From the NCBI RefSeq assembly GCF_900215625.1, contig NZ_OBEK01000001.1:1051746-1115745 (forward strand): a stretch of DNA of 64,000 bases, in the 5' to 3' direction. The notes beneath the pieces were generated by a model, which searched no databases, was not told the DNA's origin, and saw only the letters and a list, made by a program, of their open reading frames with translations. Position 1 is the first letter of the stretch, and every line of letters begins with the position of its first letter. The stretch comes from Terribacillus aidingensis (GTDB lineage Bacteria > Bacillota > Bacilli > Bacillales > Amphibacillaceae). Below, piece by piece: positions 26,106-34,931 of this stretch. A program made the position numbers and the translations under genes.

Positions 26106-26130
26106 CTTAAATTTTATTTAGGTTTACAAT
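26098..26130. promoter_or_regulatory. BirA (biotin repressor) operator
   Basis: ATTGTCAAC (26098-26106) and GTTTACAAT (26122-26130) form an imperfect inverted repeat spaced by 15 bases, the half sites and spacing of Gram-positive BirA boxes (TTGTTAAC-N15-GTTAACAA). It covers the bioY -35 hexamer, so biotinyl-AMP-BirA would block transcription. Confidence 0.85.
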
Positions 26131-26140
26131 GAGAACATAG

Positions 26141-26170
26141 AAAAAGGCGCAGAAGCCTTCTTCTACGCCT
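26141..26170 (-). terminator. Terminator of deoD
   Basis: AGGCGCAGAAG (26145-26155) pairs with CTTCTACGCCT (26160-26170) and leads into a leftward T-run. The stem overlaps the last codons of deoD. Confidence 0.83.
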
Positions 26171-26873
26171 GGATAGCAGCATCTAATGCAATTTCCATCA
26201 TATCACTAAATGTTGTTTGACGTTCCTCTGACGTTGTTTCCTCGCCAGTCAGAATATGATCGCTTACAGTTAGCACAGACAATGCTTGGCAATCGTATTT
26301 GGCAGCAAGTGTGTAAAGTGCTGTTGTTTCCATCTCTACAGCCAATACATTATAATCAGCAAGTTTTCCGTAAAATTCTAACGTGTTGTCACGGTAGAAG
26401 CGATCGCTTGTAAATACATTACCTACACGAAGATTAAGACCTTTTGCCTTACCAGCTTCATATGCTTTCAACAAGAGGTTAAAGTCAGCCGTAGGAGCAA
26501 AATCTACGGAGCCGAATTCCTGTCTGTTCATTTGAGAATCAGAGCTGGAGGTAGAAGCGAGGATCACGTCACGCACGTTTACGTCTTTTTGAATGGCACC
26601 GCAAGTACCGACACGAATCAATTTCTTCACACCATAGCTTTGAATAAGTTCATTAACGTAGATGCTGATAGAAGGAACACCCATGCCTGTACCTTGTACG
26701 GAAATCCTTTCTCCTTTGTATGTACCTGTGTACCCATACATGCCTCTTACATCATTATAAAGTTCAGCATCTTCCAAAAATGTTTCTGCGATATATTTCG
26801 CACGCAGCGGGTCACCTGGAAGCAGAATTTTGTCTGCAATCTGACCAGCTTCCGCGTTTATATGTACACTCAT
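26163..26873 (-). CDS. deoD: Purine nucleoside phosphorylase DeoD
   Basis: This 236-residue enzyme phosphorolyses purine nucleosides for salvage. It is the hexameric DeoD type: [20 protein letters not shown] at the start, [27 protein letters not shown] and [10 protein letters not shown] all match. The start at 26873 has GAGGAG upstream; an in-frame extension to 26921 has none. It is transcribed alone, ending just before the bioY control region. Confidence 0.95.
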   Translation of the reverse strand: MSVHINAEAGQIADKILLPGDPLRAKYIAETFLEDAELYNDVRGMYGYTGTYKGERISVQGTGMGVPSISIYVNELIQSYGVKKLIRVGTCGAIQKDVNVRDVILASTSSSDSQMNRQEFGSVDFAPTADFNLLLKAYEAGKAKGLNLRVGNVFTSDRFYRDNTLEFYGKLADYNVLAVEMETTALYTLAAKYDCQALSVLTVSDHILTGEETTSEERQTTFSDMMEIALDAAIQA

Positions 26874-27066
26874 GACAGCACTCCTCTTTTCTAGATGTGT
26901 CAAAATTACCACAAAAGCCATAGAAACTCAATGTTCTGGTAAAAAGCTGTTTTTAAACTTAAAAAAGTGTCTGTTGCATTTAAAACCGCTTTCTTTTCTC
27001 TTATAATAGTAATGTTACATCATTCACATTATCCTACATGTGTAATTTGCTTTGGAGGGAAACACA

Positions 27067-27327
27067 ATGCAAGAAAAAACATTTACGGTTACGAGCGAGA
27101 CTGGAATTCACGCACGCCCTGCAACATTGCTCGTTAATAAAGCTAGCCAATTCAATTCCGAAATTGAGCTTACATATAAGCAGAAAAAAGTGAATCTTAA
27201 ATCCATCATGGGTGTGATGTCATTAGGCGTTCCACAAGGCGGAGAGGTTCTGATTACAATTGACGGACAAGATGAGCAAGACGCAATGGCAGGCATTCAA
27301 GAAGTGCTGGAAAACCATTTGAGCTGA
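27067..27327 (+). CDS. ptsH: Phosphocarrier protein HPr
   Basis: This 86-residue HPr domain protein carries phosphate in the sugar PTS. The active His is in [13 protein letters not shown] and the regulatory Ser in [14 protein letters not shown]. The presence of the histidine separates it from Crh, which has Gln there. ATG 27067 follows TTGGAGGG. No ptsI is adjacent and a terminator follows at once, which is unusual because ptsH is mostly joined to ptsI. Confidence 0.93.
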   Translation: MQEKTFTVTSETGIHARPATLLVNKASQFNSEIELTYKQKKVNLKSIMGVMSLGVPQGGEVLITIDGQDEQDAMAGIQEVLENHLS

Positions 27328-27330
27328 CGG

Positions 27331-27360
27331 AAAAGCTGGAGATATTCTCCGGCTTTTTTT
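27331..27360 (+). terminator. Terminator after ptsH
   Basis: AAAAGCTGGAGA (27331-27342) pairs with TCTCCGGCTTTT (27346-27357), one wobble, with a long T-run. Confidence 0.88.
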
Positions 27361-27429
27361 CTTCTATTTCAAGCAGGTGCGCACACTGCTTTGCTAGTTG
27401 ATTGGAGCACCTTGATCTGCGTTCGCAGC

Positions 27430-27465
27430 AAAAGAAAAAGGCAGGAGCATATGCTTCTGCCTTTT
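27430..27465 (-). terminator. Terminator after kapB
   Basis: AAAAGGCAGGAGCAT (27436-27450) pairs with ATGCTTCTGCCTTTT (27451-27465), one wobble; the leftward transcript has T-rich tail. Confidence 0.85.
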
Positions 27466-27469
27466 CTGT

Positions 27470-27847
27470 TTATCCAAAGTAGTCTTTCTTCAATGAAGCC
27501 AAATTGGCAAGCGCCAGCTGCTGATAGGGGGAAGCAGGTTCGTTATGTAACGTTTGCTGAAGCTGCTCGAGTGCTGTCTGCAGCGAATCAGAATAATCGG
27601 GTACATCTTCTTCGTATAGAGATACAGCTGTCTTTTGTATATTTGCTTTTTCGTGGTGAGCGAGTGCTCGGCGTTCGTGGAAGAAAACATCTTCTGTTTG
27701 TTTCGGGTTGTGCAAGTCTCCTTGCTGCGGATGTTTAAGGACAGCAAGAATTTCCACTAGGAAGAACTTCCCGCGTTCTTCTTTTACCTTCCCTATATAG
27801 CTGCCTGTTTTATAACGTGCTTTCACGACACTGCCAATCGTAATCAT
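27470..27847 (-). CDS. kapB: KapB family protein
   Basis: This 125-residue protein matches kinase-associated protein B: VKARYKTGSYIGKV, the core AVLKHPQQGDLHNPKQTEDV and FFHERRALAHHEKANI. In B. subtilis KapB supports the sporulation kinase KinB. Here no kinB lies between patB and kapB, and the protein has no cysteine or signal peptide, so it is not a lipoprotein in this organism. It overlaps patB by four bases (ATGA), so the two are co-translated. Confidence 0.85.
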   Translation of the reverse strand: MITIGSVVKARYKTGSYIGKVKEERGKFFLVEILAVLKHPQQGDLHNPKQTEDVFFHERRALAHHEKANIQKTAVSLYEEDVPDYSDSLQTALEQLQQTLHNEPASPYQQLALANLASLKKDYFG

Positions 27848-29022
27848 GGTGACACCTCAAATCCTTTTAAGCTGTTCGTCAGACGCTGTAAGGCATCACG
27901 CATTGTTCCTGGCGGGCATGCTATATTCATGCGTACGTATCCTGTTCCAGCGTCTCCGAATTGTTCACCGCCGTTAAACCCTAATTTTGCTTTTTTCGCA
28001 AAGAAATCCATTAAGTCTTCTTGGTTCAGCTTCATTTTACGGCAGTCCAGCCAAATTAAATACGTTCCTTCCAATGGAATAGGCTTTATTAGCGGATTAT
28101 CTGCTAAAGCCTCTTCTGCCAGCTTTTTGTTCACAGCTAAAATATCGAGCAAACCTGTCAGCCATTCTTCGCCTTCCGTATAAGCAGCTTCCAGAGCCGC
28201 CACAGCCATTGTATTCAGCATGTGAATGCCTTGTTTCGAAAATGTTTCCTGCAGCTGCTGGCGCTTTTCTTCTTCCTGTATAACTGCATAAGAAACTTGC
28301 AGCCCAGCAAGGTTGAATGTTTTCGAAGGAGATAAGAATGTCATTGTCCGTTTGCTCATGTCTTCCGATAAAGATGCAATTGGCACATGCTGATGGCCGC
28401 TATGAATCAAATCAGCATGAATCTCATCTGATAAAAGTAACACATCATATGTTTGACACAGGGCAGCCAGCTGCTCCAGTTCTTGCTTCGTCCAAACACG
28501 TCCAACAGGGTTATGAGGATTGCATAGAATCATTGCTTTCGCACCATTTTGGAAGCATGTCTCCAATTGTTCCAAATCCATGGTATAGACACCGTTGTTT
28601 TCATGAAGCAGATTTTCCACTAATTTCCGATCATGCTGTGTAACGACACTATAGAAAGGAGCGTACACAGGAGTTTGAATGACAACTTGGTCACCTGGGG
28701 AGGTAAAAGTCTGAATCGCCATATGCAGGCTTGTCACAACACCGGGGCTGTATAGAAGCCAGCTCGGTTTGATTCTCCAGCCATGGCGCTTTTCTACCCA
28801 TCTGCTGACGATTTTCGAAATGCTGGCGTCTGTCATTGTATATCCATAAATACCATGCTCTGCTCTTTCTTTCAGTGCATCAATTACTGCGCGCGGAGAT
28901 TGAAAATCCATATCTGCAACCCACATTGGCAGAACATCTTCTCCGCCATATAATGCCTGTAAGTTATCCCATTTTACAGAACGAGTTTTCCGTCTGTCAT
29001 GGACGATTTCAAAATTATGCAT
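27844..29022 (-). CDS. patB: PatB-type cystathionine beta-lyase / C-S lyase
   Basis: This 392-residue fold-type I PLP enzyme of the MalY/PatB group cleaves cystathionine and other cysteine conjugates. The PLP lysine is in FLSPSKTFNLAGLQVSYA, and the substrate regions LPMWVADMDFQSP and CNPHNPVGRVW match. The start at 29022 is set by AAGGAG eight bases upstream; a GTG 21 bases earlier overlaps that site. Confidence 0.93.
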   Translation of the reverse strand: MHNFEIVHDRRKTRSVKWDNLQALYGGEDVLPMWVADMDFQSPRAVIDALKERAEHGIYGYTMTDASISKIVSRWVEKRHGWRIKPSWLLYSPGVVTSLHMAIQTFTSPGDQVVIQTPVYAPFYSVVTQHDRKLVENLLHENNGVYTMDLEQLETCFQNGAKAMILCNPHNPVGRVWTKQELEQLAALCQTYDVLLLSDEIHADLIHSGHQHVPIASLSEDMSKRTMTFLSPSKTFNLAGLQVSYAVIQEEEKRQQLQETFSKQGIHMLNTMAVAALEAAYTEGEEWLTGLLDILAVNKKLAEEALADNPLIKPIPLEGTYLIWLDCRKMKLNQEDLMDFFAKKAKLGFNGGEQFGDAGTGYVRMNIACPPGTMRDALQRLTNSLKGFEVSP

Positions 29023-29092
29023 ATTCCGCACTCCTTTCTTCACTTCTACCCCTCATTATAGGCTAGGTCGTTTCCAAAAGCGAAATGAATGA

Positions 29093-29905
29093 TCACGTCA
29101 TATAAGCCATCAGTGTGTCGGGTATTTCTTCCGGCAGCAGATGTCCTGCATCTGGAAAAACGTGCAGTGTTGCTCTCGGCATTTCAGCTAGCAGCCTGTA
29201 GCCAATCGATGGAGGCAGTAATGGATCTTTACTGCCCCAGAATATGGTCGTAGGAGTTTGTATTTGCTGAATGCAGTCATTTGGCAAGTCACCGCCCCGG
29301 TGCTGAATAAAGGTGGCCAGGGAAGTGAAAAAATGCTGGTTCATAAATGGAATACTGTATGCAACTACCATGCGAAGCGAAATGCTGTGCGGATTGGCAA
29401 CAAGATGCTGCAAAAAGCGGACGACGCTGCCGGCCTCAAAAATTAATCTCATAAAACTGGGAAAGAAATGACGCGAAGCAACAAGGCTGCTAAAAGCATC
29501 TGTCGGCAGCATGTAGCTGGATGGCGCAAATAAATATAATTGATTAACCATCTTTGGAAAGTGATAAGAGAACCGCATTGCAATTTGACCACCCATGGAG
29601 TGACCTGCAATATCCAGTCGGCTGATACCTAAATGCGTTAAGAGAGCAGCAAGCAGGCGGGTATAATCATCATACGAAAAAACCGTTTCTTCATGTTTGC
29701 TGCTTTGACCAAAAGGAGGGAAATCTAAGGTGAGAACACGGTAACTGCGCCGCAGCTCTGGAATCAGGTGATGAAAACAATATTGGGAAGCGAGAAAACC
29801 ATGAAGAAGAAGGATCGTTTTGGAGGTTCCAGTATTGTATGAAGAATATGTTTTATAATCGACCGCAACACCGTTGAAATTGAAAATACTTGTTGAACAA
29901 GACAT
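29093..29905 (-). CDS. yugF: Alpha/beta hydrolase YugF
   Basis: This 270-residue alpha/beta-hydrolase has the nucleophile Ser in DIAGHSMGGQIAMR, an oxyanion loop LLHGFLASQYCFHHL, and a C-terminal His in FPDAGHLLPEEIP. The substrate is unknown. The start at 29905 follows AAAGGGG; an extension to 29929 is possible. The neighbours patB and kapB on the same strand match the B. subtilis yug order. Confidence 0.87.
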   Translation of the reverse strand: MSCSTSIFNFNGVAVDYKTYSSYNTGTSKTILLLHGFLASQYCFHHLIPELRRSYRVLTLDFPPFGQSSKHEETVFSYDDYTRLLAALLTHLGISRLDIAGHSMGGQIAMRFSYHFPKMVNQLYLFAPSSYMLPTDAFSSLVASRHFFPSFMRLIFEAGSVVRFLQHLVANPHSISLRMVVAYSIPFMNQHFFTSLATFIQHRGGDLPNDCIQQIQTPTTIFWGSKDPLLPPSIGYRLLAEMPRATLHVFPDAGHLLPEEIPDTLMAYMT

Positions 29906-29965
29906 TTTGCGCTGCCCCTTTACCTGCAATTAGGTATAGTCTCGCTCGATTCAGTCTTTATATGC

Positions 29966-29998
29966 ATAAAAAAAGCAAAGCGATGCGTATCGCTTTGC
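29966..29998 (-). terminator. Leftward terminator upstream of yugF
   Basis: GCAAAGCGAT (29975-29984) pairs with ATCGCTTTGC (29989-29998), with a T-run only for leftward transcription. It lies 60 bases upstream of yugF and no leftward gene ends in front of it, so it may attenuate yugF or end an unannotated leftward transcript. Confidence 0.75.
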
Positions 29999-30090
29999 CT
30001 ACAGGGGGAATACGAGAAAGTCTTACAGTAATATGTATTGCCATAATGAAGAAAACGTAAACCTAATTTGTGAAATTCTTGATAAATTTT

Positions 30091-30119
30091 GCCGAATCGG
30101 ACTGACTATGATAAAATTG
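30091..30119 (+). promoter_or_regulatory. Promoter of yugI
   Basis: TTGCCG is followed after 17 bases by TAAAAT, about 45 bases before the yugI start. Confidence 0.5.
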
Positions 30120-30160
30120 TTTATTGCGACTAAAGTAGAAAATATCAGGAGTTGTTTAGT

Positions 30161-30532
30161 ATGGCAGAGAAGTTCGAACAAGGACAAGTATTGACAGGAA
30201 AAGTAACAGGTATTCAGCCTTACGGTGCGTTTGTTGCATTGGATGAGCAAGTTCAAGGTTTGGTTCACATTTCAGAAGTAACACATGGTTTCGTAAAAGA
30301 TATCAGCGAGCACCTTTCTGTTGGTGACGAAGTTAAAGTTAAAATTTTAGATATCAATGAAGATAGCGGTAAATATTCCCTATCTATCCGTGCTACAGAA
30401 GAAGCACCAGCTAAGCCGCAAAACAATCAAAAACAAGCTGTAGCTGCTTCCCAAGAGGCACCAGCTGGTTTCAACACGTTGAAAGACAAGTTGCAGGATT
30501 GGATCAAACAAACAGAAGACAAACGCAACTAA
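30161..30532 (+). CDS. yugI: S1 domain RNA-binding protein YugI (general stress protein 13)
   Basis: This 123-residue protein has one S1 domain at residues 5-75 (GQVLTGKVTGIQPYGAFVAL and VQGLVHISEVTHGF) and a low-complexity tail rich in Ala, Gln and Pro. It probably binds ribosomal or messenger RNA. ATG 30161 has AGGAG nine bases upstream. It stands alone and ends in a strong terminator, in the same place as in B. subtilis. Confidence 0.92.
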   Translation: MAEKFEQGQVLTGKVTGIQPYGAFVALDEQVQGLVHISEVTHGFVKDISEHLSVGDEVKVKILDINEDSGKYSLSIRATEEAPAKPQNNQKQAVAASQEAPAGFNTLKDKLQDWIKQTEDKRN

Positions 30533-30541
30533 GACAGAAAC

Positions 30542-30575
30542 AGACCCCCTGCTCATGGCAGGGGGTCTTTTTTTG
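30542..30575 (+). terminator. Terminator after yugI
   Basis: AGACCCCCTGC (30542-30552) pairs with GCAGGGGGTCT (30558-30568), then seven T. Confidence 0.93.
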
Positions 30576-30584
30576 ATTTATCGT

Positions 30585-30824
30585 TTATGCCTTGTTTGTT
30601 GATGCTTGCTCGACTTCTTTACGCTCTAGGAACAAAGCGGAGATCGACACGAGACCAGCCAAGCCGACTAGGCTGTAAATAATCCGCGGGAAAGCAGCAG
30701 CTTGACTGCCATTACCGAAGATACCTGCTACCAAGTCGTAGTTGAATAAACCGACTAGTCCCCAGTTAATTGCACCGATGATGACAAGAACGAGAGCAAT
30801 ACGTGTAACTAAATTCAACTGCAT
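30585..30824 (-). CDS. yuzA: DUF378 membrane protein YuzA
   Basis: This 79-residue protein has two membrane segments and the DUF378 signature IIGAINWGLVGLF, then RIIYSLVGLAGLVSISALF. Its function is unknown. The start is uncertain: ATG 30824 has GGAGG only two bases upstream, while TTG 30818 has it at eight bases and also fits YuzA homologues. Confidence 0.85.
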   Translation of the reverse strand: MQLNLVTRIALVLVIIGAINWGLVGLFNYDLVAGIFGNGSQAAAFPRIIYSLVGLAGLVSISALFLERKEVEQASTNKA

Positions 30825-30962
30825 AACCTCCATTTCGTGAAGCGGATGATAAATCTTTATTAGCATGCTTTGTTTAGCGGATTTTATTCCTGTAACAATT
30901 CTTGCTAAACATTGGGAGATTCGGTAAAGTGAAATAAGAAAGCAGTTTCAAGGAGGATGATT

Positions 30963-32309
30963 ATGACACACATCGGATTTGATTATAAAAAAGCAATGCC
31001 CTATATCGGCGAACAGGAAGTAAACTATTTGGCGCCGCTCGTACAAGCTGCGCACGATCAATTACATAATAAGACAGGCGCAGGCAATGATTATTTAGGT
31101 TGGCTGAACCTTCCGACAGATTACGACAAAGAAGAATTCGCGCGTATCAAACAAGCAGCGGAAAAGATTAAATCGGATTCCGATGTTTTGCTAGTAGTTG
31201 GTATCGGCGGATCTTACCTTGGTGCTCGTGCAGCGATTGAGGCATTAACACACAGCTTTTTCAATGTGCTCTCAAAAGAAGATCGCCAAGCACCGCAAGT
31301 ATTCTTTGTCGGCAATAGCATCAGTGCGCCGTATTTGAACCAGCTGATGGATGCAATCAAAGGGAAAGACGTCAGTGTAAATGTGATCTCAAAAAGCGGT
31401 ACCACAACGGAACCGGCAATTGCTTTCCGTATCTTCAAGAAATATCTAGAAGAAAAGTATGGTGCAGAAGAAGCACGCAAGCGCATTTATGCAACGACAG
31501 ATAAAGAAAAAGGCGCGTTGAAGACACTCGCATCAAAAGAAGGCTATACGTCATTCGTTATTCCTGATGATGTAGGCGGACGTTTCTCTGTACTGACTGC
31601 AGTTGGTCTTTTGCCTATTGCTGCAGCTGGTGTGGACATCGACAGCATCATGTCTGGAGCAAAACAGGCACAGGAAGAGCTATTGAATCCGAATGTACAG
31701 GAGAATCCAGCATATCAATACGCTGCTGTCCGTAATGTACTTTACAATAAAGGAAAAACAATTGAATTGCTCGTCAACTATGAGCCGGCATTGCAATATT
31801 TCAGTGAATGGTGGAAGCAATTGTTCGGTGAAAGTGAAGGCAAAGATCTGAAAGGATTGTTCCCGGCATCCGCTAATTTCTCAACCGATTTGCATTCGCT
31901 TGGTCAATACGTACAAGAAGGCCGCCGCGATTTGTTTGAAACAGTTGTACAAGTAAAACAGCCTGTTTCTGATGTTACAATCGAAGCAGAAGAGGAAGAC
32001 CTTGATGGTTTGAACTACCTTGCCGGACAAACTGTTGACCAAGTGAACCGTAAAGCCTTCCAAGGAACACTACTGGCGCATACAGATGGTGATGTGCCGA
32101 ACTTAGTTGTCGAAGTGCCTGCATTGGATCCATTCAGCTTCGGGTATCTTGTATATTTCTTCGAGAAAGCATGTGCCATCAGCGGATACTTGCTCGGTGT
32201 TAATCCATTTGATCAGCCAGGAGTGGAAGCTTACAAAAAGAACATGTTTGCGCTTCTTGGCAAGCCTGGGTTTGAGGAAGAAAAAGCAGCATTAGAAAAA
32301 AGACTATAA
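30963..32309 (+). CDS. pgi: Glucose-6-phosphate isomerase
   Basis: This 448-residue enzyme interconverts glucose- and fructose-6-phosphate. Phosphosugar-binding motifs [18 protein letters not shown] and [18 protein letters not shown], and the C-terminal [20 protein letters not shown] with the catalytic region, are intact. ATG 30963 is six bases after AAGGAGG; the ATG at 30957 abuts that site. The length is that of Bacillus Pgi. Confidence 0.97.
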   Translation: MTHIGFDYKKAMPYIGEQEVNYLAPLVQAAHDQLHNKTGAGNDYLGWLNLPTDYDKEEFARIKQAAEKIKSDSDVLLVVGIGGSYLGARAAIEALTHSFFNVLSKEDRQAPQVFFVGNSISAPYLNQLMDAIKGKDVSVNVISKSGTTTEPAIAFRIFKKYLEEKYGAEEARKRIYATTDKEKGALKTLASKEGYTSFVIPDDVGGRFSVLTAVGLLPIAAAGVDIDSIMSGAKQAQEELLNPNVQENPAYQYAAVRNVLYNKGKTIELLVNYEPALQYFSEWWKQLFGESEGKDLKGLFPASANFSTDLHSLGQYVQEGRRDLFETVVQVKQPVSDVTIEAEEEDLDGLNYLAGQTVDQVNRKAFQGTLLAHTDGDVPNLVVEVPALDPFSFGYLVYFFEKACAISGYLLGVNPFDQPGVEAYKKNMFALLGKPGFEEEKAALEKRL

Positions 32310-32315
32310 AATGAT

Positions 32316-32353
32316 AAAATCCCTTCTCGCCATGCAGCGGAAGGGATTTTTTA
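32316..32353. terminator. Bidirectional terminator between pgi and yugO
   Basis: AAAATCCCTT (32316-32325) pairs with AAGGGATTTT (32341-32350) around a 15-base loop, with T on both strands. Confidence 0.85.
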
Positions 32354-33352
32354 TTTGATATGCTGTAAAGTGATGATACTGTCTTCTGCTTGCATTGGTT
32401 CTTGAAAATCAGGACTCATATCAATCGTATCTCCCCGCATAAAGCCAATCGCAGTTTTGTCCTTACGTGCGAAATAGCGTGTAACTTCGAAAAAACTTGC
32501 ATCCACTAATTCCTGAGGCAGCGGACTCATTCTGATTTCCTGCTCCTGCAAAAAATGTAATAGCAGTTCTAAATGACTTTTCGTTTCTTTGTGGAACAAT
32601 TCGTGATAAAACAATGTACTAACAAAGTCATTAGACCGGATGACGGTATCAGCGCCAGCACGCCGCACGTTCTCCTTTTGACTTTCTGTTAATACTTCTG
32701 CAATGATAGTTAGCTCTGTGTTATTGCCTCGCATCGCAATGGTGGTCATGATTGTCATATAATCACTTTGCTTTTCGTTATTTCCTGTGTTTGCCGTTAT
32801 AATGGCCGCTTTTGCGTGTTGGATATTCGCCTTCTCTAACGTTTTATCTTCTGATGCATCTCCGCGGATGAAATGAAGGGCATGTTTTTTGTAAGGAAGG
32901 CTGGTCAATGTTCGATCAATCAGCACGACCGGCAGTTCTGGATGTTTGTCTCCCAGTCGTTTCAGTAGGCTTCTTGCACGCTCGTTCCAGCCAACAATAA
33001 TGATATGGTTGGTACCTTTAAATGCTGTCAATCCTTTTGATAAGTTCTGGGTGTACTGTACCGTTGACGCAGCAATCGTTGATAAATAGATACTAACAAG
33101 GCCTGCACCTGAAAGAATAAGAATGACAGCGAGAATTTTTCCGTTCAGCGTTTCCGGGATTAAATCGCCATAGCCAACGGTTGAAGCAGTGACAAAAGCC
33201 CACCATATACCATCAAAATAAGTCGGGAACTGTTCAGGCTCAATATGGCGCATACAAACACCAAACACTACCATAACAAGCAGCACTGTAGATATGAGCC
33301 GGATAAATATAGGGAGCCGGAAATAAAAGCGCCGCAGAAATTGGATGACCAT
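32351..33352 (-). CDS. yugO: Potassium channel YugO (TrkA-N/RCK type)
   Basis: This 333-residue protein has a two-helix ion channel with the K+ selectivity filter TVGYGD at residues 58-63, then a cytosolic RCK domain starting at about residue 115 (HIIIVGWNERARSLLKRLG). The channel carries potassium efflux and in B. subtilis mediates electrical signals in biofilms. Its place behind pgi is conserved. Confidence 0.93.
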   Translation of the reverse strand: MVIQFLRRFYFRLPIFIRLISTVLLVMVVFGVCMRHIEPEQFPTYFDGIWWAFVTASTVGYGDLIPETLNGKILAVILILSGAGLVSIYLSTIAASTVQYTQNLSKGLTAFKGTNHIIIVGWNERARSLLKRLGDKHPELPVVLIDRTLTSLPYKKHALHFIRGDASEDKTLEKANIQHAKAAIITANTGNNEKQSDYMTIMTTIAMRGNNTELTIIAEVLTESQKENVRRAGADTVIRSNDFVSTLFYHELFHKETKSHLELLLHFLQEQEIRMSPLPQELVDASFFEVTRYFARKDKTAIGFMRGDTIDMSPDFQEPMQAEDSIITLQHIK

Positions 33353-33420
33353 GCTACCCCTCCTTGATGTTTGTTAGTATATGTATAATAAATAGCTTTA
33401 AACAAAAGGGGCAGGATAGC

Positions 33421-34221
33421 ATGGATGTAAACAATCTAAGCTGGCTGGAGGTATATGTGGAGGAACCGATTAAACATATAGAAACAAATGATACAGGATG
33501 GGATCACCAAGTTTATATAATTAACCAGCGATGGATACTGCGGGTGCCTAGAAATAAGCGAAGGATTCCAAAAGAAGAGGGCAAGCTGCTGAAGGATTTG
33601 CTGGCAAAAACAACGGTCGCACTGCCGACATGGCGTGTTTGTACAACAGCAGACGGGCGGGAGGGGATGCTTTATCCGTACATACCAGGTCGTCCTATTC
33701 ATGCAAGGATGTCAGAATCAGATTTAAAGCAAGCTGCTCGCCAGCTGGGCAGCTTTCTTACCGAGCTGCATCGTGTAACTGTCACATATAAACTGCCAAG
33801 ACGAGATAAAACATACTATGACCGTTTCTTAAATCAGATCAGAACCTTCTATCCTAAGCTGCCAGCGGGAGCGGCTGACTATACGGAGCAATTGTTTAAC
33901 AACTATCAGCCAGTTTGCAGTACGGTTGTTCACGGTGACTTGCGACCTGCCCATCTATTGGTAGAACAACCCTTCCGAAAACTAGGTGTATTGGATTTCA
34001 GTGACATGCATATCGGTGATCCAGCAATTGATTTTGCTGGAACAGCACAGGTGAGTAAAGAATTTATGGAGTTAGTGTTAGAGAACTACAAAGGCGAAGA
34101 AAAGAATGTGATTCGACAAAGGGTTACTATGCTTTCCAAGCTGAGTTTGTATTATCAGCTGCTAGAAAGAGGACCGGCTAGTTATGTACTGGCTGAACTG
34201 GAGAGACAAATAACCACTTGA
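33421..34221 (+). CDS. Aminoglycoside phosphotransferase (APH)-like kinase
   Basis: This 266-residue protein has an APH/choline-kinase fold. The catalytic loop is VVHGDLRPAHLLV (about residue 175) and the metal-binding motif LGVLDFSDMHIGDPAID. Early residues NDTGWDHQVYIINQRWILRV form the nucleotide loop. It could phosphorylate an antibiotic or a small metabolite; most chromosomal Bacillus homologues have no proven resistance role. AAAGGGGCAGGA precedes ATG 33421. Confidence 0.82.
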   Translation: MDVNNLSWLEVYVEEPIKHIETNDTGWDHQVYIINQRWILRVPRNKRRIPKEEGKLLKDLLAKTTVALPTWRVCTTADGREGMLYPYIPGRPIHARMSESDLKQAARQLGSFLTELHRVTVTYKLPRRDKTYYDRFLNQIRTFYPKLPAGAADYTEQLFNNYQPVCSTVVHGDLRPAHLLVEQPFRKLGVLDFSDMHIGDPAIDFAGTAQVSKEFMELVLENYKGEEKNVIRQRVTMLSKLSLYYQLLERGPASYVLAELERQITT

Positions 34222-34236
34222 AATAAAAGTGTGCAA

Positions 34237-34268
34237 ACAAAAAAACATCCGTAATGGATGTTTTTATG
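34237..34268. terminator. Bidirectional terminator
   Basis: AAAAAACATCC (34240-34250) pairs with GGATGTTTTT (34256-34265), between two convergent genes. Confidence 0.85.
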
Positions 34269-34821
34269 CTTCCAGCAAGCCTCTTTTCATGCTTGCATAC
34301 ACACGGTGCCAGAAGTCTTCGTTATCACGATAAGATTTGGTGATAAATGTAAGCATCTGATCACGTTTTTCCTCATATTCGGGTGCATCTTTGTCAGGTA
34401 GACTGCTGAATGATTCATCGATGTACACTTGCAGCTCGGGTGCACGCGGCCCCCATCTTGCTACTTCATCCCCATTCTGGTTAATAAAGATAATAATCGG
34501 AATCGAACGGCTTTTTCCATTCGTCAAATACTGATCCATCAATTTCAGATTTTTATCACGGTAGAGAATGCTGACTTCAATTGCGCCAGCTTGGGCGATA
34601 TGGTAGAAGATCGGTAAGTTCAGCATTGCATCACCGCACCAGTCTTCCGTAAGTATGATAGCCCGCAGTTTCTGGGTGCGAAGTGTGTTGAAGAAATCCG
34701 TATCTGCTGGCAGTTCATAGTGATCATAAATGTACATTGCATTTTCTTTATGTGTTTGCATCGCGTCCAAGTACGCATCAATGTTTATTCCCTTATCAAA
34801 CCATTCATTCAATGTCGTCAT
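34264..34821 (-). CDS. Thioredoxin-like protein with a WCGD active-site motif
   Basis: This 185-residue protein of the bacterial thioredoxin_9-like family has the place of the CxxC filled by EDWCGDAMLNLP, so only one active-site cysteine remains. KSRSIPIIIFINQNG provides the cis-proline segment. It cannot run an ordinary dithiol cycle by itself, but may act through glutathionylation or bacillithiol, or as a monothiol. The start at 34821 follows AAAGGATG. Confidence 0.8.
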   Translation of the reverse strand: MTTLNEWFDKGINIDAYLDAMQTHKENAMYIYDHYELPADTDFFNTLRTQKLRAIILTEDWCGDAMLNLPIFYHIAQAGAIEVSILYRDKNLKLMDQYLTNGKSRSIPIIIFINQNGDEVARWGPRAPELQVYIDESFSSLPDKDAPEYEEKRDQMLTFITKSYRDNEDFWHRVYASMKRGLLEA

Positions 34822-34931
34822 ATTTCTCATCCTTTCTGCTGTTTAGTTTACCCGAGGAGTCGGCTAAACTAAACAAATAAGCTTCACTTATGCTACAGTG
34901 TAAGCAGACTACATAATAAAGGCGGATAGAT

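Noticed and set aside
27067..27327. Crh instead of HPr
   Set aside because: The active-site histidine is present (GIHARPA), whereas Crh has glutamine there.
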